This document shows positions 35,831 through 45,784 of a DNA stretch of 63,792 bases, in pieces. Both the position numbers and the translations under genes were made by a program. The notes beneath the pieces are model-generated. The model worked only from the letters and a program-made list of their open reading frames with translations, made no database searches and was not told the DNA's origin. The stretch's first letter is position 1; every line of letters starts with the position of its first letter. The DNA is taken from positions 59,070 through 122,861 of the forward strand of contig NW_019775814.1 of the NCBI RefSeq assembly GCF_001039355.2, read 5' to 3'. Source of the DNA: Lingula anatina. Its lineage: Eukaryota > Brachiopoda > Lingulata > Lingulida > Lingulidae.

Positions 35831-36545
35831 CCCTCTCCCTTTCCTGATCAACAAGTCTATCACTTCCCGCATATATCGCCCTGTGCCTATGCCCCCCTTC
35901 CCTGTTGCTGTCATTATTGCTAATATAAGTACTAATATTGATATCACAGTTATCATTATTACTATTATATAATCATAATTCATTCATTTATTTACTATTA
36001 ATTATAATAACGCAGGTGAGCACATAATGCTGTGGCGACGTGCACTGAGAATGAAATTGGAGTCCTTAGACTCTCTTATCAGAGTCAATCACTCCCTGGC
36101 TCTCATGGAGTCAATCTGACTCTAAAACCAGAGAGTCAAATTACCGGGGTCCAATGTCTGGCTGATCCCTTTCACCGACTCTTTTCGCTCGCTGGACAGT
36201 AAGCCTCGTTTCAGTACTTGTGATGGCAGTGAGCAGACGTAGTGGAGAGAACAATTTTCATCAACCTTTGTCAGTATAAACATTACTTTATTGGCAATGG
36301 TTGGTTTTATGCATGAACAATAGGTTTTCTGTGTGTTTCTGCATGCAGAACTCGTGCACTTATTACTGGCCACACCCTTTATGTGATATGTTGGTTTACA
36401 GGTTAGCAGGTTTTGTTTCCAGGTTGTAGGTCTGACCCGCCAATGCATGTCACTGGGAGGTATGCTCACTCATTGGTATATTTGTGGTAGATATATATGT
36501 CATGCTGTTTATAACCAGATTTACAAACTGTGGCTGTTGTAACGT
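35831..36545. other. AT-rich intergenic with GAGTC/GACTC inverted words
   Basis: No gene. Around 36059-36130 there are repeated GAGTC and GACTC words, and similar ones occur at 36700-36810. Together they may be the ends of a non-autonomous element that encloses the SINE-like sequence, but the arms are imperfect. Confidence 0.4.
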
Positions 36546-36547
36546 CA

Positions 36548-36665
36548 CATGCGACCGGATAGCCTTGTGGTTAGAGTATCCCCCTCCGGAGCGGGAGGGC
36601 GTGAGTACGAACCCGTCCGAGGACATACCACTCCTTAATAAACGATACCTGATGTCTCCCCGCTT
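36548..36665 (+). repeat. tRNA-derived SINE head
   Basis: GGATAGCCTTGTGGTTAGAG matches an A box with D-arm, followed by a GC-rich anticodon-arm-like hairpin (CCCCTCCGGAGCGGGAGGG) and a B-box-like GAGTACGAACCCGTCC. One mismatch in the B box and no acceptor stem argue for a SINE, not a tRNA gene. Confidence 0.55.
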
Positions 36666-36844
36666 GGAACTCCTGTTTTTGTTTTTGTTTTTCATAATGT
36701 GCCAAGGAGTCAAAAATTCCTTAATATAATAGGGCCATGGTGACTCTTTGGTAGAGATAAAACGACAGTGAAGGGATGATTGGATGGAGTCAATTGCCAC
36801 CCTCCTGTGGAGTCTGGGATGGCGTTGCTCCGTCTTATGACAAA

Positions 36845-38300
36845 GTAATTTCTGCTATCTCCTCCTAAACCGTTAGAGATAGGAAATTGAAACTATGGGA
36901 ATTGGAAGATCCATCATCGGAGATGTGCAAGGATGTTTTGGAATTTTAGTGCCACAGGGGGTTGGGCTGTCCCCGGGTGGGGGGGGGGGGTTGGGGTGTT
37001 TGATTCTAAATTCTTATAACATTGAAATTTTCACTATCTCCCCTTAGACCATTACAGATAGGAAACTGAAACTTTTGGAATTGGTAGACCCATCATCAGG
37101 GATGTGCATGGGCATTTTGGAATTTTAATGCCTCGGGGGATTGGGCTGGCCCCCCCGGGGGGGGGGGGGTGATTCTAAATTCTTTTCACATTGTAATTTC
37201 TGCCATCTCCTCCTAGACCATTGCATGTAGGAGGTTAAAACTTTGGGAATTTGTAGACCCATAATCAGGGAAGTGCATGGGCACTTTTGAATATTAGTGC
37301 CACAGGGTGTAGGGCTGTCCCCAGGGGGTGGTTGATCCTAAATTCTTTTCACATTGTAATTTCTGCTATCTCCTCCTAGACCATTGCAGATAGGAAGCTA
37401 AAACTTTTGTAATTAGTTTACCCATCATCAGGGATGTGCAAGGGCACTTTGGAATTTTAGTGCAACAGGGGATTGGGCTGTCCCTGGGGTTGATTGACTT
37501 TAGACATTGTAATTTCTGCTATCTCTTCTTAGACCGTTAGAGATTAGAAATTGAAACTATGGGAATTGGAAGATCCATCATCAGGGTTGTGCATAGGCAC
37601 TTTGAAATTTTAGTGCCACAGGGGTTGGGCTGTACCCTGCGGGTGGTTGATTCTAAATTCCTAAGACATTGTAATTTCTGCTATCTGCTCCTAGACCCAT
37701 CATTGCAGGTAGGCAGTTAAAACTTTGGGAATCGGTGAACCCATCTTCAGGGATGTGCATGGGCACTTTGGATTTTAGTGCCACAGGGTGTTGGGCTGTC
37801 CCCGGGTGTTGTTGATTCTAAATTCCTATGACATTGTAATTTCTGCTATCTCCTCCTAGGCCGTTAGAGTTAGGAAGCTGAACTTTGGTGAATAGTTTAC
37901 CCATAATCAGGGATGTGCATGGGCACTTTGGAATTTTAGTGCAACAGGGGATTGGGCTGTCCCTGGGGGTGATTGGTTCTTAATACTTATGACATTGTAA
38001 TTTCTGCTATCTCCTTCTAGACCGTTAGAAATAGGAAATTGAAACAATGGGAATTGGAAGATCCATCATCAGGGATGTGCATGTACATTTTGGAATTTTA
38101 GTACAACAGGGGGTTGGGCTGTCCCCGGGGGTTGGTTGATTCTGAATTCTTATGGCATTGTAATTTCTGCTATCTACTGCTAGACCATTGCAGGTAGGAA
38201 GCTGAAATTTTGGTAATTAGTTTACCCATCATCAGGGATGTGCACGGGCACTTTGCAATTTTAGAGTGGCTGGGAATTGAACTGTCCCTGGGCTTAAATT
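36845..38300. repeat. Satellite array, about nine units of about 162 bp
   Basis: Each unit contains TTTCTGCTATCTCCTCCTAG, then a GGAA(A/G)(C/T)TGAAAC word, CCATCATCAGGGATGTGCAT, GGAATTTTAGTGCCACAGGG and a variable G-run near GGGCTGTCCC. Unit starts lie near 36849, 37021, 37188, 37356, 37508, 37671, 37835, 37991 and 38159. Units differ by scattered substitutions and by G-run length. No frame stays open through the units. Confidence 0.9.
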
Positions 38301-39805
38301 TATTTATTATATCTATGAATATTTTTTTACATTTATATTTTTAGATACCTTTGGATGAAGCAGTGATGTGTGAGCATGTGTGCGCGTACGTGCATGTGGT
38401 AAGTGGTCCCTATAGGGCTGAGCTGCTCTTGATAATATGGGGAAGTACGGGGAGATGCGATGACAACCCATCGACATCATCTAGTTTATTTTGTGTTTCT
38501 TTATTGTAGAAATAAATCTGATAAAAAAAATCAGTACGGAGATATAGAGTTTAAATACTTATGAAATTGTATGAAAAGCGAGTCGGTGAATAAACGTTCG
38601 AAAGCTGCAGACCGCCGTTATTTGCCATTATAACAGCACTTCATAATTAGGAACTGCATGGTGTCCGATGTAAAGTAACTGGAGATTCTTTCGACACTTT
38701 ACATTTCTGGTAGTCCTATCCTTCAAGTTTTCGGATTCATGAACTCCTACCCTCAAGTTATCACATGCAGTTTTATATGACAAAAACAATCAAGATTGCC
38801 AGGCTTTGGAAATTAAGAAAACGTTTTACTCTTGTGGGTTTGGTATAGTGTGACTGCTTCATATTAAGTAGTAACCCTGCAATTGGCGGACCTCTTAGCC
38901 TTAAAAAAAAGGCATGTTGGTCAATATTAATTGTATTGCTGCACAATTTCGGGGTCTTGCATGGTCATACAATGGTAGGATATTGGTCATAATACTGATA
39001 TTAATCATTTCAAAAACCTTTGAAACCCTGAAAAATACAATCGATAAAACTGAAGCACTTTTTTTGGAAATATTTGCAAAGTGGTAATCGCAGGAAACTC
39101 AGATTTTAGATCGCGCCTGCCTGTACCGGGTAGAGGATCAACCACCAAAAAAGAACTCGCAAAACATTGTCCGGCGGGTGCCTACCATGTATCATGATGT
39201 TGCGAACAATTGTATGGGGCAAGCTCACCTTTGACATTCACTTTTATCAATGACAATAGCTGCCAGAAATCCTCAAATATGGAGTTCGATTTAACTGTGC
39301 AGTGGATGTGTATTAGTATGAAAAGGACTTTTTTACAATAGAAATAAATCTCCGTCGTAATATTTCAGCGTCTGTTTATTGTCTCCATGACTACGATTAC
39401 AAAACATTTTAATTTATTTGGGGCGATTCTTTTCATATTGAAATTCGTAAGCACCTGGATTTTTTTTTTGCCTTTTCTACAAAATCTAATGCACAATTCA
39501 TTTTGGTTTTTATTGCTCTATTGTTTACCTTTTCTATAGGCATTCACGTATAGTTATTTTAATAGTAATTTATTTAAAAATAAATACGAGCTTTACGATC
39601 TATTCCTAAGCATTTTACAGATGAATAATGTAATCGTTACACGAAGCAGTGAGAGCAATGAATACAACAACATTAACCCTGACTGTGATCTTTATATCAC
39701 TACATTTCGCTGTTGCGAGGGTACACATTACCTGTATTTCACATAGACGTATTAATATTTTGTCATAAATGTAACATATCGAAGTAAACAGTTTCATAAG
39801 CTTAC
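38301..39805. other. Intergenic between satellite and orphan Mab-21 exon
   Basis: No clear gene. Directly after the satellite a 54-nt stretch (38345-38398, +) is open and bordered by a strong pyrimidine tract plus TTTTAG and by GTAAGT; I list it only as an observation. Confidence 0.4.
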
Positions 39806-39828
39806 CTTTCGCCTCCCCTTTTATCCAT
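39806..39828 (-). CDS. Orphan first coding exon of a Mab-21-type gene
   Basis: ATG plus seven codons (MDKRGGE) and AG before GTAAGC, i.e. 23 nt ending in phase 2, just like exon 1 of gene 2 (MANRRGN, 45784-45762). The surrounding 1.9 kb is clearly paralogous to that of gene 2 exon 1 (TTTCATAAGCTTACC is shared). No matching main exon lies downstream before RCE1. The next phase-compatible acceptor I recognise is that of gene 1 at 12654, about 27 kb away. Either a very long intron with RCE1 and transposons inside it, or a leftover of duplication or rearrangement. Confidence 0.55.
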
Positions 39829-42374
39829 GGTGATACCTGCCAAATAGACCCTAAATTTAGAGAAAGAGATAGAGATTTTACTTCCAATTTTGTCTGTTTG
39901 ATCTGTTTGCGCCCCTGACGAGACCTCCGGGCTGAAACAGCTGTAGGGACTTAAGTAAATAAAAATGGAGAGGACAGATTAACTTTGTTTGTTTTCTTGT
40001 ATCAATGAAACAAATTCAAAGTACAAGGAAAGTTGAGCGTGTCTAAGCGTAACTGTTTGTATACCCGCTTATAAATCAATTCAACCCAATAATGCACTGA
40101 AACAAACTTCAGTGCTAGCGTACTATTACCTAAAAGATGAGAAGCGACTGAAAAGCCAAAGGGACAAGATAGGAATTTTTTAAAAACAAAGAAAATGATG
40201 TCAAAAAGAAATTAGTACACAAGAAAAATATACAAGGTTTTAAAAAAGAAAACAATTAAAAAAAGCGTTCGTTGCCATAGCTACCCCAACCAAAGCAAAC
40301 AAACAAACAAACAAACAAACAGACAAACAGAGAAACAAACAAACAAGCAAACAATCCACCCAGAATCCACCCACCGATGGTAACCCTCAGCCTGATTCCT
40401 TACTACTATTGTCACTATGAATTCAGTAACGAATTGTGCCTATTGTTATTTGGAGATTTTCTCATGCAGCATTCTATAATAAAGTAAGCCTATAGTGATC
40501 CAGTTTTAACCTTTCCTCTAGATGCTCAGATGCTTTGTATCACTTAAATCGTAGGTGATATTTATTTCCTTTTTATACAAACAAATGAAAAATATCGTTT
40601 TAAATTATAATAACAAATGAAAAATACAACCGTTTTTAATTAAGCTATTTTAATTGAACTGAAACGAATTTATATATACGAATATATGATCAAACGCTGT
40701 CTCCCTACTCTATACAAGAGGCTAATTGTGCTAGAATAATAAACTGTATACCAAATCTCGTTGGACAGCAGAAAAAAGTTGTCATGAATAAGGTCAAGAC
40801 ATATTTGTGAATATCTATGGAAAAAAAACAATCTGTGACCCTGATAGAGGGTACGGTCTCCCCACATTTCCAACTTCACCCTTAAGTTTTACATTTTACA
40901 AAAATGAGAATAAAAACTTAAATCGGGTTTCCTAAGAACTTGGTTACCAACGTAATTAAGTCAGCACGTCACTAGGTCATGTTTCACGAAGAACCTAAAA
41001 GGCCACTTACCTCGTTTTTTTCTAAGTTGCTCGTCGACGAAATCTACTAGTAGTATCCTCGGGATTTGCGTAGTGTCGTCGTTAGTCAGCGAAATGTACA
41101 AAATGGCCGCTGACGCAGCTGTGGTACATAATATACATCACTGGGCTCTGCATAGGAATGTTTTTGTGACCGGTAAAATCCTTTGGAATTTTTTTGACAA
41201 TGATCAGTCAAAAGTGCGTATCAGGTTCAGACGACAATCTGCGGGAGCATTGTTATGACGCAGCTGTGCAAACAAACGGTGTTACTTACATCAATAGTTG
41301 GCCTACTGGAGGTCTAACAGTGGGGTATCCAATATCTCATCACGATGAATTTTATTTCTAAAACGAAAAAATAAGCACATACTTTTTGCAGTAGGCTGTG
41401 TTCTTATGGATGAGCGGGATTTACGTTTCTCATTTCAGACCGCCATCGGCAACCCATTCAAATTCATGAGAAGAGAACATGAGATTGCAGATAAGTATTT
41501 CTCAAAATAGACCAGGAAAAGTTTCGGATTAAGCTCCTAGATTATGAACCATACAATACAGATCTCTTACTCTCCTCTTTATTACTCTACAGAACAACCT
41601 CTATTTATTCGTTCTTACGTGGGTAATATAGGTCTAAAGTGTATATTGTTCACGTTTTTCCGACCCCCTATCTGCCTTTGAATTTATTCTTCCTAATAAA
41701 TAAAACTTTGTTCTCTGTACAACAAATGCTTAAAACTGATATAAATATTACCTGTGTTTTAGTGAGCCCAGTGAGATATCATAACATTGCAATCTAGTCA
41801 ACTATGTTTACACACCATATGGACATACATTGAAAAATTGATTCATGTTCACTGACTGAAAACACGTTACTTTGGAGGCATATAGTTGACAATATGAAAA
41901 TAAGCACAAACGGGGTGCACCGTTTCTATTGTCTATATACAAATTACCAAGGCACATAGTGGTCTAGTTTAAAAGGACACTATAAATTGCTAGCACATTG
42001 GAAATGATAAAATTCTTTTACGGTACGTTAAGTACCAATATATGTTAATTGACACACCAAGTGAGGCTGGGTTTATATCTTTAAATACACTGGACTGATG
42101 TGATATTTAAACCAAAAAACTACAAATGGCTGCCCTTTATTCTGAAGTGATACACAATTCAACTCATTTCAATCGGCAAGAACAAAATAACGGAAATTGA
42201 GGGAATATCTACCCGCTACTACATAAATGCACAATACCTTTACACTACAGTATAGTAAAGCACAATACAATACAATACAATACAATACAATACAATAAGG
42301 GCGATAAAGCAGTCAAAACCACCATGATCTCTTTTAATTTGCTAAGAATATTTTGTCTAATCCTGGTTTAAAAC
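39829..42374. other. Duplicated upstream flank of the orphan exon; 3' flank of gene 2
   Basis: About 39770-41690 aligns by eye with 45720-46955: CATCAATAGTTGGCC at 41290 and 46601, CTTATGGATGAG at 41404 and 46681, and TCTCCTCTTTATTACTCTAC at 41573 and 46850. No gene. Contains AAAC repeats (40295-40345) and a CAATA repeat (42262-42297). Confidence 0.6.
42262..42297. repeat. CAATA pentanucleotide repeat, about seven units
   Basis: ACAATACAATACAAT... runs from 42262 to 42297, only about 80 bp beyond the stop codon of gene 2. Confidence 0.9.
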
Positions 42375-45300
42375 TTATGGACGGTCGGTAGAAGATGGCG
42401 GTTGAGCAGTAGTGCGTGCATCCATTAAACATTGTGCTAGTAGGCTTGTGCCCCTCCTACTGAGGTGAAACCCATCTTCCCTGTAGTAATCTGGGGAGTT
42501 TATCACCTCATTTACTGCGATAAAATGTACTTTCTGTTGGCCTCCGAGTTCTGCTTGAACAAGGTCATTGTACCGCTGTGCTCTCTCGTTAAAACTTTGA
42601 TTATGTTGACGATTCAGGATCCCCGTGAAATACATTTCACAGTCTGGATATTTCGTTTCTGCTGTCTGTCGCAGCTGGTGCAACTCTTCGACAGTGTCTG
42701 CAACACTTTGGTGATCAATGCTAATTGTCCCCACAATAAAAGTCAAAGATTCTGGATTTCCCAGGTTTGATTTGATTATATAGTCATGTGCGTCTGTAAT
42801 AGTTTTTTCTCTCAGTACTTTCACGTAGGATCTGCCCATCCTGTTGCCATCAAGGTACTGTCCTATTGAGTCAGTCACTATTACATGCTTTCTTTGTATT
42901 GTGTTTTCTGCAATGTTTGTTGTTTGGGGACTGTCCACCTTTCCTCTCGCTGCCGTCCCATGCTTATCATTGCAAGCTGAGTGAGTTGTTCGTTTTGCTT
43001 TTGCTTCGACTTTATCTTTCAAGGCTATTTTCAACAACCCCTTTCCAACTTCTTTCATTAGTTTAAAGGGACTGTCCGGGTCTTTCCTTGAAAAGGCGTC
43101 TACCGCTCCCCCGACTGCCCCCAAGACACTGTCCGAGTCATTTTCTGACGAGTCGATCAGTATCTCTCTCATGACTTTAAGCAAGTCTCCTGCACCTTTA
43201 TCCTCTGGTGATCCTGCGCGCACCTGCTGTGTTTCAAGCTCCTCCAAAACATCCCTGAAAGGAGTTTTTGACAACAAGTATTCCACTAGATCAAAGCGGA
43301 GGTCATATGTTGCTTTGATTTCGTCGAGGATTGCTTTTGGATTTTTGCGGATCTCGCACAAAATTTCAACATTTTCATTGACTAATTGTTCAATCATGTA
43401 ATCTATCATGTTGTTTTCCCGTATGAAGTAGTTTGGAATGCACTTCTTGGAGAGAAAATCAATCAAGAGGTCGAGAAAATCGTAAAAACGTTGCCCCATC
43501 TCTTGTTCTGTCCACCTTTCCTGTGGGATGCGCTCACATAACCAGAATAACGTTGTCTTAAGGTGGTAAGTAGAAAGGACGCCGAGGTCCCCCAGCCTCT
43601 GTTTATGTATCAGTTTTATGATGCGGTAAACACGGCGCTGGCCTTGATTTAAGGATAAGGCAAGATGACGCTCACCTAAAACAAAAGAGATCCTCCATTC
43701 GGTTGGACTATCTCGATCACCAGGATTGGCAACTGGAACAAGATGGCATCCAAATTCTTTCACGGTCCTAACTTGCTCCGTACTAGGCCAACCGCTCGAT
43801 CTCTTGCGACTAAGCCACTCGTGTGCTTCATGAGGAAACTCATTCCACGCAAATGATCCCACAAGATCGCCTGTCAGAACAATATTCCGTTTGACACCAG
43901 AAAAAATTGGCAATTTGTACGATACCGCAGGACCATTAAAACTGACATTAAGCATTTTCCAAAGTATTTTCAGTTTTTCTAACCCGGGCATCGGGTTTTG
44001 GACGCAATTTTGCATGATTCTGTTGCTCAGACATACATCCCCATTTTGATCACGCACCAAAATGCCTGGCACACTAAGCCAATGCTGTTCGCCCTGGAAC
44101 TTGAGTTTGACATAACCGGGATGGCAGTTGTGACCATCAACAAACAACGCTGCCTGCTCTCTACGAGACGTTACTGCGGGAAAAAATGGCGATGTCAGTA
44201 CTAGCATGACATCCGCATCTGATATTTCAAGGTGAGCTTTATGCTTCCTGTCAAACAAAAATGGGATCCCAAGGCCGTCAAAAAAGCTACCCAGAAACTT
44301 GAGCTGTAAGCTTTTGGTCGCATCTTTCATCTCTGGAAAAAAATGCCCTAATAACTTTTGAACTATATTGTGGCAAATCTGTTCGATATATTCATGAGGA
44401 TAATGATTATAACACCCGAAGTTTGTAAATACAAAGTCACCATAATATTTCCCCATAAGTGCAAGTAGTCCATTTTCTGATGTTTTATCTCCACCACTGG
44501 ATTTAATAATTGCATCCTTGAGAATTTTACACATCTCTTTGATTTTCCTTTCATCCCGAACTAAATCAATCCCAAATAGTTTTTTAACTACCTGGTGAAA
44601 CATTTTCATGAAAAACATCTCCTGGGGTAGCACCTCTGCTAAGTATTTTGAGAATTTTTCCATATCTGCAGTATTTTCAACGTTTCGTCTCGGTCGTCGT
44701 TCACACGGAGGATATCTAAAATTGAAGGTAAACATGAACAGAAGGTCTATATGTAAACTGACCTAGTTAAAAAGGGCTTAATAAAAAGTTCCGTGGAAGG
44801 ACTAACCCTTGAGTTAACCGTAGAATATAGACACTATGACAAACATGTCTGTGAATTTAGATGTTTAAGTCTTTTTTTTTTGTTCAAAAATTCGGAAAAT
44901 GTTTAAGAAAGGTCATCTATTGGGTAAATATAATGCCGGTACATTCCGTCAATTTTCACGTACGATAAAAAAGTCTAAAACATTAAAATATAGCACTTTT
45001 TTCGTTTATACCCAAATTTGTTTCTGCTCATACGTGTAGCTTAATTAACACAAATGTTAAGGTAGATCCCGAGGAACTTTCCAGGGGGTGACTTTCCAGT
45101 GACCTCTGAAACTTGTGACTGCGTTCCCATAAGCCCCCTTGAGTAACTAAGGGGTAATTGACTATCGTTAATCACCCACTAGCAGCTTGAGTAGGCGTGT
45201 CAGTCAATTAATCCGCTTACACTGAATGCAATTTGGCTAAAACCCTGTAAAGTTCATCGATTCAGATAGTACGATTGGTTTATGAGAACCGCCCCGAACC

Positions 45301-45784
45301 TCTGTAGAGGACACTGATTTGTAATTTGTAGATCTTGCTGAAGATAAGCCGGGTGATTAAGGGTGTATTTCCAGAGATTTAGATCGATCCAGGGATTAAC
45401 ATTTAGATCGACCTAACTCCCTGGAGGTTCACGCTAAATTCCAGTCAGACGAGCGCGAACCATAGTTAATTACCCCCTTACAGCTTTTAGTGGACAGACG
45501 CTTACGCCGGCCAAGTTGACAGTCATCTAGTGAGACTCCCCACAGGGAAAGATCGATCTAAAAAGCTATGGAAATGGGGTGTATTTTTCACATTTTGAAC
45601 CTTTTTGTATTAAGGGAAGGTGAAATACCTTTAATATAATTTTTAAGCACTTTGCTGTTGCGAGATCGATCATTATTTCACCCGGGCTTGCGTCCCAAAA
45701 GGTATGCGTCTAAATTTCAATAAATGTAACATGTACATAGTAAATAGTTTCATAAGCTTACCTGTTACCTCTCCTGTTAGCCAT
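42375..45784 (-). CDS. Mab-21 / cGAS-like receptor gene 2 with C-terminal SGNH-hydrolase-like domain (787 aa)
   Basis: Two exons: 45784-45762 (MANRRGN and two bases of Arg) and 44715-42375; the intron has GTAAGC and TTTTAG and holds MITE copy 2. The NTase core has GS at residues 150-151, D-A-D at 174-176 (HLEISDADVM) and the third Asp in TGDLVGSFAW near 291, so all metal ligands are present; the Mab-21 helical half runs to about 450 (STYHLKTTLFWLCERI). One copy of the gene 1 repeat unit follows (DSVLGAVGGAVDAFSRKD). Residues about 617-787 (42890-42378) form an SGNH-like domain: TDSIG, a GNPESLTFIVG strand and DGFHLSRRG. The Ser and Asp-x-x-His are kept; the G-x-N site reads GTIS, so the block III Asn is missing. 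Genes 1 and 3 end differently. No stop or frameshift. Confidence 0.88.
45367..45575. mobile_element. MITE copy 2, in intron 1 of gene 2
   Basis: ATTTCCAGAG and TTTAGATCGATC at the left mirror GATCGATCTAAAAAGC and TATGGAAAT at the right. Same internal words as copy 1 (GACCTAACTCCCTGG, TTAATTACCCCCTTACAGCT, CTAGTGAGACTCCCC). Confidence 0.75.

Noticed and set aside
36548-36630. Functional tRNA gene
   Set aside because: A and B box-like words are present, but no acceptor stem pairs and the B box has a mismatch.
36845-38300. CRISPR array
   Set aside because: Repeats are contiguous, with no unique spacers, in a eukaryotic genome.
41073-41258. 61-codon plus-strand frame with MAADAAVVHNIHHW
   Set aside because: It lies in the duplicated flank and the paralogous copy at 46.5 kb does not keep the frame.
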